From: DAITMV01 sp046318595
GTDB lineage: Bacteria > Pseudomonadota > Gammaproteobacteria > Burkholderiales > Burkholderiaceae_B
Reading direction: 5' to 3'
Assembly (NCBI GenBank): GCA_046318595.1
Contig: JBKCTV010000037.1
Location: 1 to 8,193, forward strand
DNA: 8,193 nt
Shown here: positions 7,289 through 8,193 of the stretch, in pieces
How the letters are laid out: each line of letters opens with the position of its first letter
Position numbering within the stretch: the stretch's first letter is position 1
Position numbers and translations under genes: made by a program
Notes under the pieces: model-generated
What the model saw: only the letters and a program-made list of their open reading frames with translations
Database searches by the model: none
Told to the model about the DNA's origin: nothing

Positions 7289-8193
7289 TCACACCCAGGG
7301 GTTTTTAGCCGCCAGCGGTGCAAACAGCGGGTTCTCGTGATAGACCGGCCGCACGCAGAGCACGGGCGGCTTGGCGCGCAGAGTGATCAGCATCTGCCAA
7401 TCCGGCAGGCGCATCACTTCATCGGGCATTCGCAATGCGCGGCCGGTGAAGGAGTGGGTTAAGCTGCTTGAGCTGGAATGATCACCATGGTTCACGCCTG
7501 AGCTTCTGGTGCTCACCGTTTCCTGGCCGAGCAGCTTGCTGGCATATTCGGCGGTTTCCTTGTCATTCACGCCGAAGAACTGGATGCAGCCGGCATTGGC
7601 GACGAAGGATTCCCACTTTTGATAGGTGTGTTTCAGCTGCGGCAAATCCTGCAGGATCGGCCACAGCTTGATACCATAGCCGCGCATCAGGCCCATCGCC
7701 GTCTCGACGATCGGCATATGGCCGAGCGCGGCAAATTCATCGAGCAGGAATAGCACGTCATGCTCCGGTTTTTTCGGTTCTCGTGACAGCGCCGTCAGGA
7801 TCATCGAGATCATGACGCGCAGCCAGCGGCCGTGTGTGCGCAGCTCTTCGGCCGGCAAGACGAGATAAAGGCTGATCGGCTTATCGCCGGTCTTCAGCTT
7901 CGCCATGTCGAAGCTGTTGCCGCTCACAATCCGGCGCATTGCCTCGCTGTCGAGGAAATGCGTGTGCGACTGCGCCGAGGACAATATCCCGGCCGCTTCC
8001 TTATCGACCTTTTGCAGGGCGCGGTTGCCGGCGGCGGCAACCAGGCGATTGTCGGATTTCGACATATGCAGCAGCAGGCCCTTCCAATCATCCGGGCTGG
8101 AATTCAGCAGATCGCGGACCTGGGCGAGGTTGCGACGCTCGGGCGGCACATGGGCGGCGACATAAAGGATAAGGCCCGCGAGCAGCGCTCGCG
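7289..8193 (-). CDS. traG: TraG/VirD4-family type IV coupling protein, C-terminal part (5' partial)
   Basis: This is the C-terminal 300 or so residues of the hexameric ATPase that links the relaxosome to a type IV secretion channel during conjugation. The frame is open to the right edge, so the start and Walker A are outside. A GTG at 8147-8149 is in frame but internal: the upstream residues A-L-L-A-G-L-I-L-Y-V continue the family pattern. The visible part has the Walker B strand L-F-L-L-D-E-F-A-A-L-G (D-E encoded at 7736-7741), then R-G-Y-G-I-K-L-W-P-I-L-Q-D-L and the F-F-G-V-N-D-K-E-T-A-E-Y segment. It ends with the typical tail R-A-L-R-M-P-D-E-V-M-R-L-P-D-W-Q and stops at 7289-7291. GC is the highest in the window (about 62%), so its history may differ from the defence cassette. 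No other tra gene is visible; traG is the family name and other schemes call it virD4. Confidence 0.93.
   Translation of the reverse strand, partial: RALLAGLILYVAAHVPPERRNLAQVRDLLNSSPDDWKGLLLHMSKSDNRLVAAAGNRALQKVDKEAAGILSSAQSHTHFLDSEAMRRIVSGNSFDMAKLKTGDKPISLYLVLPAEELRTHGRWLRVMISMILTALSREPKKPEHDVLFLLDEFAALGHMPIVETAMGLMRGYGIKLWPILQDLPQLKHTYQKWESFVANAGCIQFFGVNDKETAEYASKLLGQETVSTRSSGVNHGDHSSSSSLTHSFTGRALRMPDEVMRLPDWQMLITLRAKPPVLCVRPVYHENPLFAPLAAKNPWV

Noticed and set aside
8147..8149. GTG as the start of the coupling-protein gene
   Set aside because: The frame stays open to the window edge with residues that fit the TraG family, and Walker A has not yet appeared, so the true start is outside.

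Overview
The window looks like part of a mobile, probably plasmid- or ICE-borne, defence island in a GC-rich proteobacterium. An alphaproteobacterium is my guess from protein style and codon use, but no marker in the window fixes the taxon. Hand-counted GC is about 50% over the first 300 bases, 58% at the start of hsdR, 56% at the start of the next cassette, and about 62% in the conjugation gene at the right edge.

Layout. Positions 1-299 are the 3' end of hsdS, the specificity subunit of a type I restriction-modification (RM) system. Positions 302-3709 hold a complete hsdR of 1135 codons. Its parts in order are a DUF4145-like N-terminus, a coiled coil, a PD-(D/E)xK nuclease, an SF2 DEAH helicase motor and an EcoEI-type C-terminus. 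hsdM is not in the window and presumably lies to the left. A 21-codon ORF (3706-3771) bridges hsdR to the next gene, with a GTGA overlap at its start and an ATGA overlap at its end.

Positions 3768-7224 hold three tightly overlapping genes that I read as one ABC-three-component (ABC-3C) conflict system. The first is an Mrr-like nuclease with an ABC-3C C-terminal domain (361 aa). The second is a small 'middle component' of the MC2 type (165 aa). The third is a Rad50/SMC-like ABC ATPase with a CPLC zinc-hook motif (626 aa). The ATPase probably senses invading nucleic acid or nucleoprotein, the middle component probably couples the parts, and the nuclease is the likely effector. This mechanism is inferred from the family and not shown by the sequence.

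From hsdS to the ATPase every gene is on the + strand with a gap of 2 nt or overlaps of 4 nt, once the bridging ORF is counted. The type I RM genes and the ABC-3C cassette could therefore be one transcript. At the right edge, on the - strand and convergent with the cassette, is the C-terminal part of a TraG/VirD4-family type IV coupling protein (7289-8193, running off the window). This places the defence genes beside a conjugative transfer region. The only gap between genes is 64 bases (7225-7288), and I see no clear terminator in it. I found no RNA genes, CRISPR arrays, insertion sequences or attachment sites.
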